From assembly GCA_903908285.1 (NCBI GenBank), contig CAIVRH010000018.1, forward strand, positions 1 through 58,270: DNA of 58,270 nucleotides. The letters are read 5' to 3'. A program made the position numbers and the translations under genes. Every line of letters begins with the position of its first letter. The stretch's first letter is position 1. This stretch comes from an uncultured candidate division Zixibacteria bacterium. GTDB lineage: Bacteria; Zixibacteria; MSB-5A5; SM1-73. Of the stretch, positions 19,595 through 27,386 are shown piece after piece. The notes beneath the pieces were generated by a model that was not told the origin of the DNA, did not search any database, and saw only the letters and a list, made by a program, of their open reading frames with translations.

Positions 19595-20506
19595 TCACTT
19601 CTTCGCCACCACCAGAGTCATCTTCTTAACTTTATGAGAATTCCCTTTCACTTCTACCCAAACTACATATATCCCAATACGAACATATCTGTTATCATTA
19701 TCCCTTCCATCCCAGGTTACTTCTCCTGATACCTGTGACTCTCCATCGAAAATCGTTTTTATTAATCTCCCTTCGATGTCGTAAATCTTCAGGGTCAAAT
19801 CCGACATCATGGGTAACGTGTAGCGAAAGGTCACTTCATCCTCGAACCCGTCACCATCCGGTGAGAAGGGATTCGGCTCCATGCTTAAATCTAGGTTTTC
19901 CGAATATGTTGTACTTATGCTGTTTTTCTTTCCGGGAGTGCTTTTACCAGAACTGGCACAACATAGCCAGTTATCCTGATCCGGTGAGACTCTCTCCAGC
20001 GAAATGCCATCACCGCAATCCTGATCCCAGGTAAAAGTCTGGACGTTCTTATCCGGGTCGATCAAGGCAATGGCACCTCCGCTGTTGGTCAAACCCATCT
20101 CCGCCTGGAGAGCGGGATAATTCTCTTCCGGTGAATCGCCCCAGACCCCGCTTCTGTCCCCCCACCAACCTTCAAAGCTGATCGAGTCGGGGGGATTGGA
20201 GAGAAGCTGGCGGGCGAGTATCAGGAATCCTTTAGCGGGAATAATGGTATTCGGAGGAATCGGAGTGGTATCTTCCTTACAGACGAAAACCCATCCGCCG
20301 AGATCATGCGAAATCGAATCATCATTGTAAAGCTCTACCCATTCCAATTTGGTATAAGACCCCGGCTCGTTCGCCTGGACCTCATTAATGACAACATTGT
20401 TATTGGAGAGAATGGATGGCTGGGCAAAGCCGGTTTCAAGAAAAGGTGAAGGGAAAAAGGAAAAAAGAAAAAGGAAGATAAAACCTTCCGACAAGCTATG
20501 TCTCAT
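19595..20506 (-). CDS. Secreted lamin-tail domain protein with FlgD-like C-terminal domain
   Basis: The protein is 303 aa from the ATG at 20506. A signal peptide runs to about residue 28 (FSFFPSPFLETGFAQ). A lamin-tail domain follows: VVINEVQANEPGSYTKLEWV, then ELYN...LGGWVF, PIPPNTIIPAKGFLILA and NSGGAIALIDPDK. The last 90 residues (MEPNPFSPDGDGFEDEVTF, IYDIEGRLIKTIFDGE, TWDGRDNDNRYVRIGIYV) are a FlgD-like Ig domain that marks secreted or surface proteins in FCB-type bacteria. It probably sits at the cell surface. Its start is the weakest point: no ribosome site is seen. Confidence 0.85.
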   Translation of the reverse strand: MRHSLSEGFIFLFLFSFFPSPFLETGFAQPSILSNNNVVINEVQANEPGSYTKLEWVELYNDDSISHDLGGWVFVCKEDTTPIPPNTIIPAKGFLILARQLLSNPPDSISFEGWWGDRSGVWGDSPEENYPALQAEMGLTNSGGAIALIDPDKNVQTFTWDQDCGDGISLERVSPDQDNWLCCASSGKSTPGKKNSISTTYSENLDLSMEPNPFSPDGDGFEDEVTFRYTLPMMSDLTLKIYDIEGRLIKTIFDGESQVSGEVTWDGRDNDNRYVRIGIYVVWVEVKGNSHKVKKMTLVVAKK

Positions 20507-20538
20507 ATATTTGGTTGAATACAAGGTTATTCTCCGGC

Positions 20539-20889
20539 TCACTTTGGTCCGCGGATGCATTGGCAAAAACCGTGGTAATTAGCGCAGATGCCGCCGAACA
20601 GGGAGATCATGCCCCAGAAGAGAGGGAAAGAAAGAACGTGCGACAGGTCCGGTTTGGCATAAGGCATAAGATAAATCCCCCAGGTGATCATGGCGCAACC
20701 GATCACGATGGCGGTGTGGCCGAAAACGATCATAGCAGTCCTTCCCCCGCGCCAGCCCAAGTAAACCAAAGAGCTCCCGATAAGCAGAGGGATCAGGGCA
20801 GCGGCGTTCCGGCTGGAGATAAAAGTTATCACGCCCATTACGGTCAAGAAGATACCTAAAATCATGGTTACCCAACTCTGTGGCTTCAT
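20539..20889 (-). CDS. Small four-helix membrane protein
   Basis: This 116-aa protein has four hydrophobic segments (about 8-24, 30-46, 53-76 and 85-104) and a cysteine-rich tail (CANYHGFCQCIRGPK). It lies in the inner membrane. No known family is recognised. The ATG at 20889 has AGGGGAAAG upstream. It is followed at 33 bases by the lamin-tail gene on the same strand and may share its transcript. The three cysteines near the C-terminus could bind metal or form disulfides, which is speculation. Confidence 0.7.
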   Translation of the reverse strand: MKPQSWVTMILGIFLTVMGVITFISSRNAAALIPLLIGSSLVYLGWRGGRTAMIVFGHTAIVIGCAMITWGIYLMPYAKPDLSHVLSFPLFWGMISLFGGICANYHGFCQCIRGPK

Positions 20890-21033
20890 GTCTTTCCCCT
20901 TCTCATATAGTTCTTATCAGGTGTTATTTCACATCGCTATTTTACTAAGAAAGAGCATGATTGGCAAGAAAATTTTATAAATACCCTTATAAAATTGCTT
21001 GCTTTCCTCCGTGAAAATCGATTTAGAATGCTT

Positions 21034-21065
21034 GTCCGAAAGTCCTGCGGACATTTCGGACCTAC
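21034..21065. repeat. Palindromic repeat R3, copy 2
   Basis: GTCCGAAAGTCCTGCGGACA followed by TTTCGGACCTAC. It lies 80 bases upstream of the ada-like gene. Confidence 0.75.
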
Positions 21066-21143
21066 AATCTTTCGAAATTAGTCAACTTCCTTGCCCGAAA
21101 ATCGGTGGACAGCAACTTAGTTCTATATTAACTTGGAGCCATG

Positions 21144-21686
21144 ATGAAGCCGAGTTATAAAAAAATGGTCGAGGCGATGATCCAAAGGGATTCTGGCTAT
21201 GATGGTAAATTTTATGTAGGGGTTCATTCGACCCGGATCTACTGCCTACCATCGTGCAAAGCCAAGAAGCCATATTTAAAGAACGTGGTTTTCTACCCTA
21301 ACCGGGAAGAAGCCATTGCCGCCGGGCTGCGGGGATGCAAAAGATGTAAATCCGAGAAGTATCCAGATGTTCTACCCCCATGGCTTCATTCCGTCTTGAA
21401 ATTCATGCGAGAGAATCAAACCGAACGGTTAAATGAGAGTAAATTGATTCAAATGACGGGCGTGGATATTTCCACAATCCGCAGATATTTCAAGACACAT
21501 CTGGGGATGACCCCTTTGGCTTTTCACCGGAAAATAAGATTGAATTTTGCCCGCCGGCTGATCGAATCGGGACAGGATTATCTTTCTGCTGCTTATGAAT
21601 GCGGGTATGAATCAGCCAGCGGATTTAGAGAGGCGTTTGAACGTCAATTCGGTCAACCACCGGGGAGGTATTATGCAAAACGGTAA
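21144..21686 (+). CDS. Ada-like regulator: methyl-phosphotriester-binding zinc domain plus AraC-type HTH
   Basis: The protein has two parts. Residues 1-75 are the Ada zinc domain with its four cysteines (C34, C38, C65 and C68 counted from the ATG at 21144; motifs CLPSC and CKRC), the first of which accepts a methyl group from DNA phosphotriesters. Residues about 85-180 are an AraC-type DNA-binding domain (ESKLIQMTGVDISTIRRYFK, SAAYECGYESASGFREAFER). This is the front part of E. coli Ada without the methyltransferase half, which is the next gene, overlapping by 14 bases. Methylated protein would activate the operon. The start at the second ATG fits GGAG five bases upstream. Confidence 0.92.
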   Translation: MKPSYKKMVEAMIQRDSGYDGKFYVGVHSTRIYCLPSCKAKKPYLKNVVFYPNREEAIAAGLRGCKRCKSEKYPDVLPPWLHSVLKFMRENQTERLNESKLIQMTGVDISTIRRYFKTHLGMTPLAFHRKIRLNFARRLIESGQDYLSAAYECGYESASGFREAFERQFGQPPGRYYAKR

Positions 21687-22188
21687 TATCGTATTCAGGA
21701 ATATGGACAGTCCGCTTGGAAAGATGATCGCCGGCGCCACGGATAAAGGCGCCATCTTTTTGGAATGGCACGACCGGGGCGGGGTGGAGCGGATCAAACA
21801 AAGGGTGGAAAAACGGTACAAAATGCCATTGGTAAAGGGAAATAACAAGCATCTGGACCAACTGGAGAAAGAGCTGGCTACCTATTTCAAAGGAAAGCTG
21901 AAGCGGTTCAAGGTAAAAACAGATGTCACCGGTACGCTGTTCGAGAGAAAGACATGGGAGCAGTTGTTGGCGATTCCATACGGTCAGACCAGATCATACA
22001 CGCAGATAGCGGAGAAGTTAGGCAAACCGGGAGCGCGCAGGGCGGTTGGGCGTGCCAATGGTGCTAATTATCTCGGAATTGTTATCCCCTGCCACCGAGT
22101 GATAGAAGCCAACGGTAATCTGCGCGGGTATGGGGGGAAAGTGTGGAGAAAGAAATATCTATTGGAGCTTGAGGCGGGGAAGAGCTAA
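21673..22188 (+). CDS. ogt: Methylated-DNA-protein-cysteine methyltransferase
   Basis: The protein is 171 aa from the ATG at 21673, chosen because GGGAGG lies upstream and the N-terminus then matches the family. It has the Ogt signature IPCHRV with acceptor C140, the helix-turn-helix RAVGRANGANYLGIVIPCHR and YGQTRSYTQIAEKLGKP. It removes methyl groups from O6-methylguanine (and O4-methylthymine) by transferring them irreversibly to its cysteine. It overlaps the end of the Ada-like regulator, so both are made together: the two genes together equal one E. coli Ada protein. Confidence 0.93.
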   Translation: MQNGNIVFRNMDSPLGKMIAGATDKGAIFLEWHDRGGVERIKQRVEKRYKMPLVKGNNKHLDQLEKELATYFKGKLKRFKVKTDVTGTLFERKTWEQLLAIPYGQTRSYTQIAEKLGKPGARRAVGRANGANYLGIVIPCHRVIEANGNLRGYGGKVWRKKYLLELEAGKS

Positions 22189-22274
22189 GATTAGAGGGAA
22201 AGAGGAAAATGTTCCTTCCAATTGCAGAATGCAGATTGCAAAATGAAAATTGTAAATTGAAATTCGTACAATCC

Positions 22275-22300
22275 TGTCCTAAAGGACATTTCGGACCTAC
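22275..22300. repeat. Palindromic repeat R3, short copy, with TAAA-loop stem
   Basis: TGTCC-TAAA-GGACA followed by TTTCGGACCTAC. It joins features of repeat R3 and of the TAAA-loop palindromes, between two convergent genes. Confidence 0.65.
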
Positions 22301-22312
22301 TTTTAGGAATTT

Positions 22313-23788
22313 TCAATTAGTCCCATATCTTCCGGTGTTCTTGTTATCGTGGCGGAAGCGGGGCCAGGGGGAGGAAGCGTAACCCATACTACTCGATCTC
22401 AATGCGTATAGGTTACCTTGATAACTGGTACCGGCACTGGTGCCGATGTATAGCGTGCCATCACTGGTGATGGCCGCGGATGACCAGTTTATGCCGTATT
22501 CCAGTTGACTCGTCCAATTCAAGGTGCCATCGGGATTCAGCGCATAGATATGGCCGTTCTCGGCACCAAAATAGATCATGCCATCCGCACCCACCGATGG
22601 AGTAGTATAACAATCATCCGCCACATGCATGGGATCGACCACATATTGCCATTTCTCGGTTCCGGATGGTGTTAGTGCAATGACTTTTGCCGTCAAATTA
22701 TCCCCTCCCGCTTTGGTGGCGATATAAATCGTCCCGTCGGACCCGATAGTCGGCGATGCCCGGACGTGGCGATACTTTCCATCTACCGAGTATTTCCACT
22801 TTAGAGTGGAATCGGGGTTAAAGGCATAGATCCAGGAGTAATAGCCGCCTTCCGCGCCCAGATAAATGGTGCCATCGTCATCGATAGCCGGGGAGGTGAA
22901 CGACATCTCGTAATCGTGATCTAAGCGGGTATGCCATTTTTGGGTGCCGTTCGGATTGACCGCGAAGAAATCATCCTGATGAATGGTGACATAGATGGTG
23001 CCATCCGCACCGATAACCGGCGACTGGCGGCAGGACCCGCCGGCTCTGGGATTGAAACGCCAGATACGGTTGCCGTTTTCCGGATTGAGCGCATATAACC
23101 CGTCTGCGACCACGTAGACGGTGCCATCCGCGCCGATGGCGGGTACCCTTTGTCCCACATCATATTTAACATGTTCTGGGTTTTCGAAGTCGTTAAATTT
23201 CCATTTAAGCGTTCCCTGGGGAGTTACAGCATAGGCGTTATTATAAGAATCCTCGATGTAGATGGTGCCGTCGGGTCCGATTGCCGGTGAATATGCATTA
23301 TAATCTAAGGGGTATGACCATTTTACCGTCCCATCCGGATTGACTGCCCATAAACTACCGGATGTAGTCATCATAAAGATTCCCGTGCCGACATAGATGG
23401 TGCCGTCATCTCCGATGGCGGGGCAGGAATAATAGACGGCTTTATCCAGAAACAGCTTCCATTTAACCTTCACATCACAGGTTGCCTGCAGAAGATGATC
23501 GGAGAGCATGATAATGCTGCCACTGTCTGCCACCGCATCGCCATCTAGCAGGACCGATAGATTGGTTGAACCATGCTCCAGCCAGTAGATATAATTGACG
23601 GTATCCCCTTCGAACCAATCCCTGGTGTCTGTAGGGGGCCAACCACCAATACCGGAATCGACTTCGGATATAAGGATATATGTCGTCGGTGCTTGATACG
23701 GATTCTTGTGCTTTTTGCCGCAGCTGATATCGAGAAAGTAAATGCCAGCGAGTATAATGAGAGGTGCTATTCTTAATAAGTGTTTCAT
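22313..23788 (-). CDS. PQQ-like beta-propeller repeat protein, probable lipoprotein
   Basis: This 491-aa protein has an N-terminal signal ending at a cysteine (FLDISCGKK, C23), so it may be lipid-anchored, though the lipobox is not standard. The rest is a series of about nine propeller blades with the repeating words GDDGTIYVGT, GPDGTIYIED, GADGTVYVVA, GADGTIYVTI, DDDGTIYLGA, GSDGTIYIAT, GADGMIYFGA and SDGTLYIGTS, each followed by a Trp-containing strand (LKWKF, EKWQY). It ends PWPRFRHDNKNTGRYG, common in such proteins. Propellers of this type bind proteins rather than the PQQ cofactor. Surface or periplasmic; function unknown. Confidence 0.88.
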   Translation of the reverse strand: MKHLLRIAPLIILAGIYFLDISCGKKHKNPYQAPTTYILISEVDSGIGGWPPTDTRDWFEGDTVNYIYWLEHGSTNLSVLLDGDAVADSGSIIMLSDHLLQATCDVKVKWKLFLDKAVYYSCPAIGDDGTIYVGTGIFMMTTSGSLWAVNPDGTVKWSYPLDYNAYSPAIGPDGTIYIEDSYNNAYAVTPQGTLKWKFNDFENPEHVKYDVGQRVPAIGADGTVYVVADGLYALNPENGNRIWRFNPRAGGSCRQSPVIGADGTIYVTIHQDDFFAVNPNGTQKWHTRLDHDYEMSFTSPAIDDDGTIYLGAEGGYYSWIYAFNPDSTLKWKYSVDGKYRHVRASPTIGSDGTIYIATKAGGDNLTAKVIALTPSGTEKWQYVVDPMHVADDCYTTPSVGADGMIYFGAENGHIYALNPDGTLNWTSQLEYGINWSSAAITSDGTLYIGTSAGTSYQGNLYALRSSSMGYASSPWPRFRHDNKNTGRYGTN

Positions 23789-23962
23789 TGTTTATTGTCC
23801 ATAAATAACAATTATGAAACAAAAAGAACTTGCAAGGAAAAGAATAGGGGATTATTTCCAATAGTCAATATATTTTTGTTTGTTAATTTCTAATGTGATA
23901 GATACAACAGTGAGTAAAACTTATCAGAGGATACGATTTGAGCGTTAATGATGAAATTCGAA

Positions 23963-23986
23963 GGGCTCACCACAAAGGATGAGCCC
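23963..23986 (-). terminator. Terminator of the YjzC-type gene
   Basis: GGGCTCA...TGAGCCC hairpin just past the stop at 23996, followed on the minus strand by TTCGAATTTC. Weak T-run. Confidence 0.5.
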
Positions 23987-23995
23987 CCTCTAACA

Positions 23996-24190
23996 TTAGC
24001 TTCTACCTGACATGTTCTTCGTACGATCAACAAGTTTATAACCCTGACCACCGCCTGGAGTTGGAGGTAGCGGTTCTCCCTTAACAACCGTACGTTCATG
24101 TCCCGTATGGCCACCCCGAGGTCCGATAATCTCATATTGACCTGAGGATGGAGCAGTTTCACCAGGTTTGTAAATAGATTTGTTCGACAT
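23996..24190 (-). CDS. YjzC family protein
   Basis: The protein is 64 aa from the ATG at 24190 (MSNKSIYKPGETAPSSGQYE), with GGAGG eight bases upstream; an ATG 15 bases earlier overlaps that ribosome site and is rejected. It carries the YjzC pattern: YKPGETAPSSGQYEIIGPRG, then RTVVKGEPLPPTPGGGQGY and a short tail. YjzC-like proteins are small, soluble and of unknown function, found often in sporulating and soil bacteria and on mobile elements. It is 38 bases downstream of a 48-aa gene on the same strand, and both diverge from the sigma operon. Confidence 0.78.
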   Translation of the reverse strand: MSNKSIYKPGETAPSSGQYEIIGPRGGHTGHERTVVKGEPLPPTPGGGQGYKLVDRTKNMSGRS

Positions 24191-24228
24191 GAGGGAAACC
24201 TCCATGTTTAGTGTACGTTAGGAACACA

Positions 24229-24375
24229 TTAAGCTGCATCCCTTTGTCTTTTGCCTCCCTGGAAACGGAAGGCTTTTAACCCGTAGTCATGTGCGTAGAT
24301 GACTTTTCCATTTCTGAGCCGTATACGCTTCGTATAAACCCAAGCGACAGGTTCTTCTTTACCTAATTTAGCCAT
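24229..24375 (-). CDS. 48-aa basic protein upstream of YjzC gene
   Basis: A strong AGGAGGTGG seven bases before the ATG at 24375 marks this short gene. The product starts MAKLGKEEPVAWVYTKRIRL, continues RNGKVIYAHDYGLKAFRFQG and ends GKRQRDAA. It is basic (about ten Lys/Arg) and probably a small beta-rich domain. I know no family. The ribosome site, the codon use and the fixed position before the YjzC gene support it being real. It is transcribed away from the palindromic region that also drives the sigma factor gene. Confidence 0.7.
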   Translation of the reverse strand: MAKLGKEEPVAWVYTKRIRLRNGKVIYAHDYGLKAFRFQGGKRQRDAA

Positions 24376-24422
24376 TCAACCACCTCCTTTCAATTTTTAG
24401 GGTTGCTTTCCTTATCACATTC

Positions 24423-24497
24423 ATATATATATGCTCCAAAATTAAGGATTTTTGCCAGGGTGTGGCAAATTGATGTTTGTTTGGAGCATATATATAT
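24423..24497. promoter_or_regulatory. Nested palindromes and promoter between divergent operons
   Basis: Perfect 18-bp inverted arms ATATATATATGCTCCAAA (24423-24440) and TTTGGAGCATATATATAT (24480-24497). Between them, a second perfect inverted pair, TTTGCCA (24451-24457) and TGGCAAA (24463-24469). A promoter for the sigma gene, TTGATG (24470-24475), 17 bases, TATATT (24493-24498), overlaps the right arm, so a protein bound to the palindrome would control it. Confidence 0.75.
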
Positions 24498-24543
24498 TAG
24501 AAGCATGTTAATCCGAAATCAAATGATTACAAAGGTGGTCTAA

Positions 24544-25116
24544 TTGAGCCTTGATGAATCAAAACAAAAATGGGAACAATATACCGACAAAGAATGGAAA
24601 CAGATTTTGCTACAGCTCCGTAATTATGCTAAAGCAAAGAGTACTATTCTACCGGCCGATATGGAGCCTGATGACCTAGCATCTGAGGCTCTGACACGCG
24701 TTCTGGAAGGTTCTCGTAAATGGAATCAGGATAAATATCCAGATATCATTTTTCTATTGAAATCTACTGTAGATAGTATTATAAGCAAAATATGGAAATT
24801 AAAAGACAACGTGCATAGATTACGTGAATGTGGTGAATATACAAATATTAAAGCCCTTGAAAATTATGAATCACCAGAAGCAGAAAAAAACGAAATGAAT
24901 GAAGTCTTAGAAAGTAGATTAGATGAGATCAGGAGTTATATAGAGGGTGACAATGAGTTAGAGGAACTTTTTCTTGCGATCGAATATGGCAATTTTTCAC
25001 GCAAAGAGATTATAGAGGTTTTGAAATGGGAAACTAAGAAATTTGACAATGCAATGAAAAGACTTAAACGAATAGTTAAGAATAAAAATGAAGAAATGAA
25101 AGGTGGTAACCAATGA
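24544..25116 (+). CDS. RNA polymerase sigma-70-like factor (ECF type)
   Basis: The 190-aa protein starts at a TTG, preceded by AAAGGTGGT; no ATG fits. Residues about 35-80 match sigma region 2 (MEPDDLASEALTRVLEGSRK, where DLASEALTRVL corresponds to DLVQEAFLRLW), with helix FLLKSTVDSIISKIWK following. Residues about 140-180 (FLAIEYGNFSRKEIIEVLKW, ETKKFDNAMKRLKRIVKN) look like region 4 with its helix-turn-helix. It would direct RNA polymerase to a special promoter set. The stop overlaps the next gene by four bases. The flanking palindrome-controlled promoter may be its own target. Confidence 0.8.
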   Translation: MSLDESKQKWEQYTDKEWKQILLQLRNYAKAKSTILPADMEPDDLASEALTRVLEGSRKWNQDKYPDIIFLLKSTVDSIISKIWKLKDNVHRLRECGEYTNIKALENYESPEAEKNEMNEVLESRLDEIRSYIEGDNELEELFLAIEYGNFSRKEIIEVLKWETKKFDNAMKRLKRIVKNKNEEMKGGNQ

Positions 25117-25529
25117 GTAAAGATCAGGAAAAACTATCAGCCGAAGCAAAACTAAATGGCTTGGCAAATGTTTTAGCTGAATCTGAGCTTAATGGTGAAG
25201 AACGAGAATCAGATATCGAAGAAGCTAACTTCCTCTCTCAATCGATGGAAATAGTTAATAATTGGCGTCGTGGATTGAAGTTCGAAAAAGGCCGGAAGAA
25301 GAACGAAAAATTTCGAGAATTTTGGGATAGTATTATTGAACTATCATCACTGGATGAGATAAAACATAAAATTGCAGACGCACTACGACCAACTGATCCA
25401 ACTAAAAGGTTGGTTTTTCACCGAAAATTGGAAATAATCACAAAACAGGATATTGAATCCTTGAAAAATGAGGAATATCTTTTGGAATTATGGTCTGAAT
25501 TCTACGAAGAGACAGAGGAGAAATCATAG
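25113..25529 (+). CDS. Hypothetical middle protein of the sigma/protease operon
   Basis: The 138-aa protein is acidic and helical, with no signal or membrane segment. It starts with an ATGA overlap to the sigma gene and has AAAGGTGGT upstream, the same ribosome site as the sigma factor. The blocks WRRGLKFEKGRKKNEKFREF and LDEIKHKIADALRPTDPTKR, and the Trp/Glu-rich end LELWSEFYEETEEKS, have no family that I recognise. Being between a sigma factor and an ImmA-type protease, it could be an anti-sigma factor and the protease's substrate, as ImmR is for ImmA; that is inference, not seen. Confidence 0.65.
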   Translation: MSKDQEKLSAEAKLNGLANVLAESELNGEERESDIEEANFLSQSMEIVNNWRRGLKFEKGRKKNEKFREFWDSIIELSSLDEIKHKIADALRPTDPTKRLVFHRKLEIITKQDIESLKNEEYLLELWSEFYEETEEKS

Positions 25530-25530
25530 A

Positions 25531-26316
25531 ATGGTATTCCACAACTTTACAATGTCCATAAGAATAGCACGCGAGATAACACAAGAATTTTATATATCAC
25601 AACCTTCGCATATTGCAATAGAAGAAATTGCTGCTTACCGTGGTGTACTTAAGCATTTAGCAATACTTGAAGGATGTGATGCTCGGTTGGTTCTTAATTC
25701 AAAATATAAAACTGGTATTGCAACTATAAGCTCTGCAATAATAGAAGAGGGCAGAAAGAGATTTGCATTAGCACATGAATTAGGGCATTTCGAACTACAT
25801 AAAAACAATAAACAGATTTGGACCTGTACAGAATCGGATTTCTTGAAATGGTATCATAGTAATGATGAAGAACCGGAAGCAAATGCTTTTGCAGGAGAAT
25901 TGCTAATGCCTGATGAACTCTTTCGAAGACACTGTGTAGGTAAAAAACCTGGATTCTCTTCAGTTTCTGAACTAACAGAGCTATTTCACACCAGCCTTAC
26001 CTCCACAGCTGTTCGATACACTGAAATCGGCAATTACCCTTGTGCTCTAATTGCTTCTCGTGAAGGTAAGATTTCGTGGTTTCGAGTTAGTAACGATTTC
26101 AATCATCGTCTACTTTCTCCAGGAGCTAAACTAAACCCATATTCTTGTGCTGGAGACTACTTTTATAATCATATAATCCCACCTCATCAGCCAGAACAGG
26201 TAGAAGCAGGTTGTTGGCTTGAAAATACAAATGGTAATGATGGCTATTTTCTATATGAAGAATCTATAGCCATGCCAAACTATGGTGTAGTACTTACTAT
26301 GATATGGAAGAAATGA
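25531..26316 (+). CDS. ImmA/IrrE family metalloprotease
   Basis: The protein is 261 aa from the ATG at 25531, with GAGGAGAAATC upstream and only one base after the previous stop. It holds the zinc-peptidase motif HELGH (H82, E83, H86) and the third region EPEANAFAGELLMP (E116), both complete. Members cut repressors: ImmA cleaves ImmR of ICEBs1, and IrrE cleaves DdrO after DNA damage. The last 90 residues (CAGDYFYNHIIPPHQPEQVE, ENTNGNDGYFLYEESIAMP) form an extra domain that might sense a signal. Context suggests it acts on the sigma factor or its neighbour. Confidence 0.9.
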   Translation: MVFHNFTMSIRIAREITQEFYISQPSHIAIEEIAAYRGVLKHLAILEGCDARLVLNSKYKTGIATISSAIIEEGRKRFALAHELGHFELHKNNKQIWTCTESDFLKWYHSNDEEPEANAFAGELLMPDELFRRHCVGKKPGFSSVSELTELFHTSLTSTAVRYTEIGNYPCALIASREGKISWFRVSNDFNHRLLSPGAKLNPYSCAGDYFYNHIIPPHQPEQVEAGCWLENTNGNDGYFLYEESIAMPNYGVVLTMIWKK

Positions 26317-26418
26317 CACCACTTTCCCCGATGCTTCGGAAATTGGAATTCCCGATGTTTAAATCATTGGTATTCGCTCATACCAATCCGACAAGTCAAA
26401 AACTAATAACAAAAACTG

Positions 26419-27165
26419 ATGGCTATGAAAATCTTTATCAACGTATTGGCTAGTGTTCTGGCCGTATTGGGTTATTTTCTAACCTACATCCTCAACAGGA
26501 AAAAACTACGTGGCTATAAACAGCTGCCTTTATTCTGTGCCGCTGCGATAACTGTCGCGTTGATATGGGTACAGTATTGTTCTCAGGAAAAGGAGTCTGC
26601 ATCGAAGAGCAGGGAGTACACGTCTATCAAAACTCAACTCGCGGAAATCAGACAGCAAAACGATACGCTCAAGCTTCAAGTTAAAGAAACAGTTGAAGGT
26701 AACAGGAAGCTTCTGGGTGATTTCGAACCTCTAATGCAAATCTGGCAGACCAAATACCCAGCATTAGCACCCAAAGAAGCATTCGCTGCTATTGCACATG
26801 ATCTTCAGGGAAAAACCGAAACTGCAAAACCTAATCAAACCTTACTGCTTCTTATGAGTGATAAAACTAAAGTGCAAAAGGCAACCGATACAGGATTGAT
26901 ACATACCTATTACTTCTTTCGTTCACGTTACACTATGCCATTAAGAGATATTTCTATTAGTCTCCGATTCGATACCCCTTTCATCTCAGTTAATGTAAGA
27001 ATAGTTGGTGCCGTAGTTTTCGAACAAGGGTCTAGGCTCTCAAAATCGATTGATTCTAGTTCTCTCACTTATTCGACAGGTTATTTGAGTGAGAGTAACG
27101 ATATAATGATAGAAGTTGTTAGCCAGGAACCCATAAATATCTTTTCAAGTCAATTATCTCCGTAA
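26419..27165 (+). CDS. Membrane protein with coiled coil
   Basis: The 248-aa protein has two N-terminal membrane segments (about 5-24 and 36-53), then a coiled coil (SIKTQLAEIRQQNDTLKLQV, residues about 68-100), and then a soluble part of strands (about 150-245: TYYFFRSRYTMPLRDISISL, VNVRIVGAVVFEQ). It probably faces the cytoplasm or periplasm from the inner membrane. No known family is recognised. The start is ATG at 26419 or 26425; neither has a clear ribosome site. It resembles the 195-aa gene at 45 kb in layout (membrane segment, coiled coil, strand domain), another accessory region next to a sigma-like gene. Confidence 0.6.
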   Translation: MAMKIFINVLASVLAVLGYFLTYILNRKKLRGYKQLPLFCAAAITVALIWVQYCSQEKESASKSREYTSIKTQLAEIRQQNDTLKLQVKETVEGNRKLLGDFEPLMQIWQTKYPALAPKEAFAAIAHDLQGKTETAKPNQTLLLLMSDKTKVQKATDTGLIHTYYFFRSRYTMPLRDISISLRFDTPFISVNVRIVGAVVFEQGSRLSKSIDSSSLTYSTGYLSESNDIMIEVVSQEPINIFSSQLSP

Positions 27166-27239
27166 CCCATTTTATCTTCTTGTCTGGGTCAATCTTCAAG
27201 CGAAGATCCCATTTAGGAGTATCGGACACGTTTATTTGT

Positions 27240-27273
27240 GTCCGAAAGTCCTGACGGACATTTCGGACATACA
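27240..27273. repeat. Palindromic repeat R3, copy 4
   Basis: GTCCGAAAGTCCTGACGGAC followed by ATTTCGGACATAC. Intergenic. Confidence 0.75.
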
Positions 27274-27386
27274 AGATATCATCCATATCAAAGGATCAAT
27301 TAGGTCGTTTCCACAAGACCAATAATTCTCATTTCTCCGGGGGCTTAAGCGTATAATACATATAAAACTGGAGGGCTAAGTTTACT

